Below are positions 5,896-7,295 of a DNA stretch of 7,295 nt, piece after piece. Where the stretch lies: positions 1 to 7,295 of the forward strand of contig CAMNGN010000101.1 in the NCBI GenBank assembly GCA_946538475.1, given 5' to 3'. The position numbers and the translations under genes are program-made. Numbering within the stretch: position 1 is the stretch's first letter; the number at the start of each line of letters is the position of its first letter. The stretch is from an uncultured Blautia sp. (GTDB lineage Bacteria; Bacillota; Clostridia; Lachnospirales; Lachnospiraceae). Under the pieces are notes generated by a model, which did not search any database, was not told where the DNA came from, and worked only from the letters and a program-made list of their open reading frames with translations.

Positions 5896-7184
5896 AAAAG
5901 GTATTTTATGTGTTATCTGCGATGCTGATGATTTCGGGTTTGACTGTCCACAGTTCACAGTGGCACGAGGTGAAAGCGGAAGAGAACTTCCTGCCGGCCC
6001 TGGATACTTCCGCCGATTGTCAGATCAACATTATCGGCGGTTACAGCAACTTTGAGGCGCTGGAAGCCGAATTTGACCGTTTCAACGAGTACTATCCCAA
6101 CGTAAGGCTCATGTTTACGAAGATCGATGACTATAACAATATGGTCGGCACGGTCCTGAGTGGAAACGATGCTCCTGACATCTACGTCAATTACTCCTGG
6201 ATGTATAATCGGGAGCAATATAAAGCGTCTATAGACTATGCTGAGGACCTCGCCGATCCCGCGCTGGGGCTCGATCTGGACTGCATCCGCGACAATATTA
6301 TTCTGAACACAGAAGATGATGTGCTTCCGATGGTTCCTGTCTTCTCGAACACCTACGGCATGCTCGTGAACAACGATCTATTTGAAAAAGAAGGTCTGAG
6401 CGTTCCCACGACTTATCAGGAACTGGTGGAAGTGTGTGACGCGTTTCATGAGAAAGGCTATGATAACCCGATGATGGGCTACTCCAAAGATGAAACGACC
6501 TCGCTCTTTACTGTGACGATATATCCTTTCTTCTGCGGATCTGTGGCTCAGGACGAAGAGGCAGTCAGGGAGCTCAATACCCTTGACCCTTCAGCCGGTG
6601 AATACATGCGGCCCTCCCTCGAGAAGATGGTGCAGTTTTTGAGCGACGGCTGCGTGAATCTTGAAGCCTGTGAAGAGATAGAAGACAACTATGAAGCCGT
6701 GATCCTTCGTTTCTTTGAAGGTGATGTTCCCATGATGACCTGCTCCGGAGATACCGTTTCCGGGACAAAGAAGCGGGAGGAGCGTTCCGAGGCATTTATC
6801 GCCAATCCCTTTACATATAGCTTTGTACCTGTTCCCATGTCGGACGAAGGCGCTTACTTCCTTGATATGCCGAATCTGCAGTTCTCTGTCAACAAAGACA
6901 GTCAGAATCTGGACATGGCCAACGAATTTATGCGTTTCCTGATCACTTCACAGGAGCTGAATGAGATGGCGCAGAACAAAGGGCTTATGTCACCGACAAA
7001 AGACCTGTCCTTTAACAGCATGTATTCCGCATTCGGTAACGTTCCGGAATCCCGGATCGTATCCCCTGAAGAATTCGGTCTGGCAGAAGATGCCGTCTAT
7101 CAGTTACGGCAGGCGGTTTACGGGGTGGGAACCGGCTCAATGACTGTCGATGAGGCAGTTTCCCGTTATGGGACCTTTGAGTGA
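5892..7184 (+). CDS. Extracellular solute-binding protein, SBP family 1 (sugar-binding type), lacking a lipobox
   Basis: A 430-aa secreted binding protein. The start MKK is followed by a hydrophobic stretch at 4-19 and a plausible signal-peptidase I site after VKA (27-29). There is no lipobox cysteine, although most Gram-positive ABC binding proteins are lipoproteins. The first Cys is C43, well into the mature protein. Family signs are the early FEALEAEFDRFNEYYPNVR (54-72), NDAPDIYV (92-99), the hinge-region YGMLVNNDLFEKEGLSVPTTYQEL (155-178) and the C-terminal ANEFMRFLITSQELNEMA (343-360). The length is normal. Seven cysteines (43, 131, 182, 215, 254, 260, 284) are many for a secreted protein. 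No permease or ATPase of a sugar importer is adjacent within the window. Coupling to the kinase suggests that it is the ligand-binding partner of that sensor rather than, or as well as, an uptake component. The ligand is not predictable, though sugars or oligosaccharides are typical of the family. Confidence 0.9.
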   Translation: MKKVFYVLSAMLMISGLTVHSSQWHEVKAEENFLPALDTSADCQINIIGGYSNFEALEAEFDRFNEYYPNVRLMFTKIDDYNNMVGTVLSGNDAPDIYVNYSWMYNREQYKASIDYAEDLADPALGLDLDCIRDNIILNTEDDVLPMVPVFSNTYGMLVNNDLFEKEGLSVPTTYQELVEVCDAFHEKGYDNPMMGYSKDETTSLFTVTIYPFFCGSVAQDEEAVRELNTLDPSAGEYMRPSLEKMVQFLSDGCVNLEACEEIEDNYEAVILRFFEGDVPMMTCSGDTVSGTKKREERSEAFIANPFTYSFVPVPMSDEGAYFLDMPNLQFSVNKDSQNLDMANEFMRFLITSQELNEMAQNKGLMSPTKDLSFNSMYSAFGNVPESRIVSPEEFGLAEDAVYQLRQAVYGVGTGSMTVDEAVSRYGTFE

Positions 7185-7220
7185 TCAATGGGGACGTTTC
7201 CGGGTCAATGGGGACGTTTC
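7185..7220. repeat. Tandem 16-bp unit, 20-bp period
   Basis: The 16-mer TCAATGGGGACGTTTC occurs at 7185-7200 and again at 7205-7220, separated by CGGG. The first copy begins at the base right after the binding-protein TGA (7182-7184). The same unit appears inverted in the right arm of the palindrome: in full at 7259-7274, and as its first 11 bases (GAAACGTCCCC) at 7279-7289, where one mismatch (G7290 for A) and then divergence end the match. The GGGGACGTTTC core is thus present four times, twice in each orientation. Confidence 0.9.
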
Positions 7221-7289
7221 TAAATGACCCATTTTTGCGAGCAAAAATGGGTCATTTAGAAACGTCCCCATTGACCCGGAAACGTCCCC
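7190..7289. repeat. 100-bp perfect palindrome, probable dispersed REP-like element
   Basis: Arms 7190-7238 and 7241-7289 are exact inverted copies over 49 bp around a 2-base centre (GA). A T-G mismatch at 7189/7290 and two further pairs (7188/7291, 7187/7292) extend it slightly. In RNA or single-stranded DNA it would form one very long hairpin. No T-run follows within the window, so it is not a canonical intrinsic terminator, although it could end or stabilise transcripts passing through. The make-up (GGGGAC at both ends, TGACCC/GGGTCA inside) resembles palindromic intergenic repeats of Clostridia, some mobilised by Y1-type REP-associated transposases. That family link is inference. The window stops six bases later, which would fit a contig ending at a repeat. 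Confidence 0.92.
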
Positions 7290-7295
7290 GTTATC

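Noticed and set aside
7190..7289. CRISPR array or standard rho-independent terminator
   Set aside because: There are no regularly spaced repeats with unique spacers, and no T-run follows the stem. The structure is one long inverted repeat.
7162..7294. CCCGTTAT at 7162-7169 and 7287-7294 as a target-site duplication around the palindrome
   Set aside because: The left copy is inside the binding-protein gene 20 bases before the palindrome and the right copy overlaps the arm, so the boundaries do not fit a clean insertion. An 8-base match can arise by chance.

Overview
The window looks like chromosomal DNA from a low-to-mid GC Bacillota, most likely a gut-type Clostridia such as Lachnospiraceae. 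This is an inference from four things: strong AGGAGG-type Shine-Dalgarno sites, sigma-A-like promoters, a large FtsX-type transporter beside a Cache-domain hybrid kinase, and a palindromic intergenic repeat of the kind common in those genomes. No marker gene fixes the taxon. All four genes lie on the + strand. They form two transcription units, each with a recognisable promoter.

Unit 1 (promoter about 55-82, genes 185-3182) encodes an ABC exporter of the MacB/LolD type (type VII). It consists of a 232-aa ATPase and a 765-aa permease with two FtsX domains, separated by one base, with the permease ribosome-binding site inside the ATPase gene. The 184-bp AT-rich leader holds a sigma-A-like promoter. 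A perfect GTTAGA-n4-TCTAAC dyad sits at the predicted transcription start and probably serves as a repressor operator. There is also a possible divergent promoter reading off the left edge, and an 8-bp-period ATTCAA triplet just before the ribosome-binding site.

The 172-bp gap at 3183-3354 has no gene. It holds a very good extended -10 promoter whose -35 and -10 both lie in small dyads, a short degenerate stretch resembling a palindromic repeat, and a compact 7-bp hairpin in the leader of the next gene.

Unit 2 (3355-7184) pairs an 846-aa hybrid histidine kinase with a 430-aa extracellular solute-binding protein through a 4-bp ATGA overlap. The kinase has an extracellular Cache-like sensor, HisKA, HATPase and two intact receiver domains, but no Hpt or output domain. 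The binding protein resembles the sugar-binding SBP family 1, yet it has no lipobox cysteine and no permease gene beside it within the window. The simplest reading is a sensory module: the binding protein captures a ligand outside the cell and presents it to the kinase. The phosphate would then leave through an Hpt or regulator encoded elsewhere.

The window ends in a striking 100-bp near-perfect palindrome (7190-7289). It starts within a few bases of the solute-binding-protein stop codon and is built from a repeated 16-bp unit. It looks like a REP/RAYT-type or other dispersed palindromic element rather than an ordinary terminator. The most interesting items here are this repeat and the kinase plus binding-protein pair.
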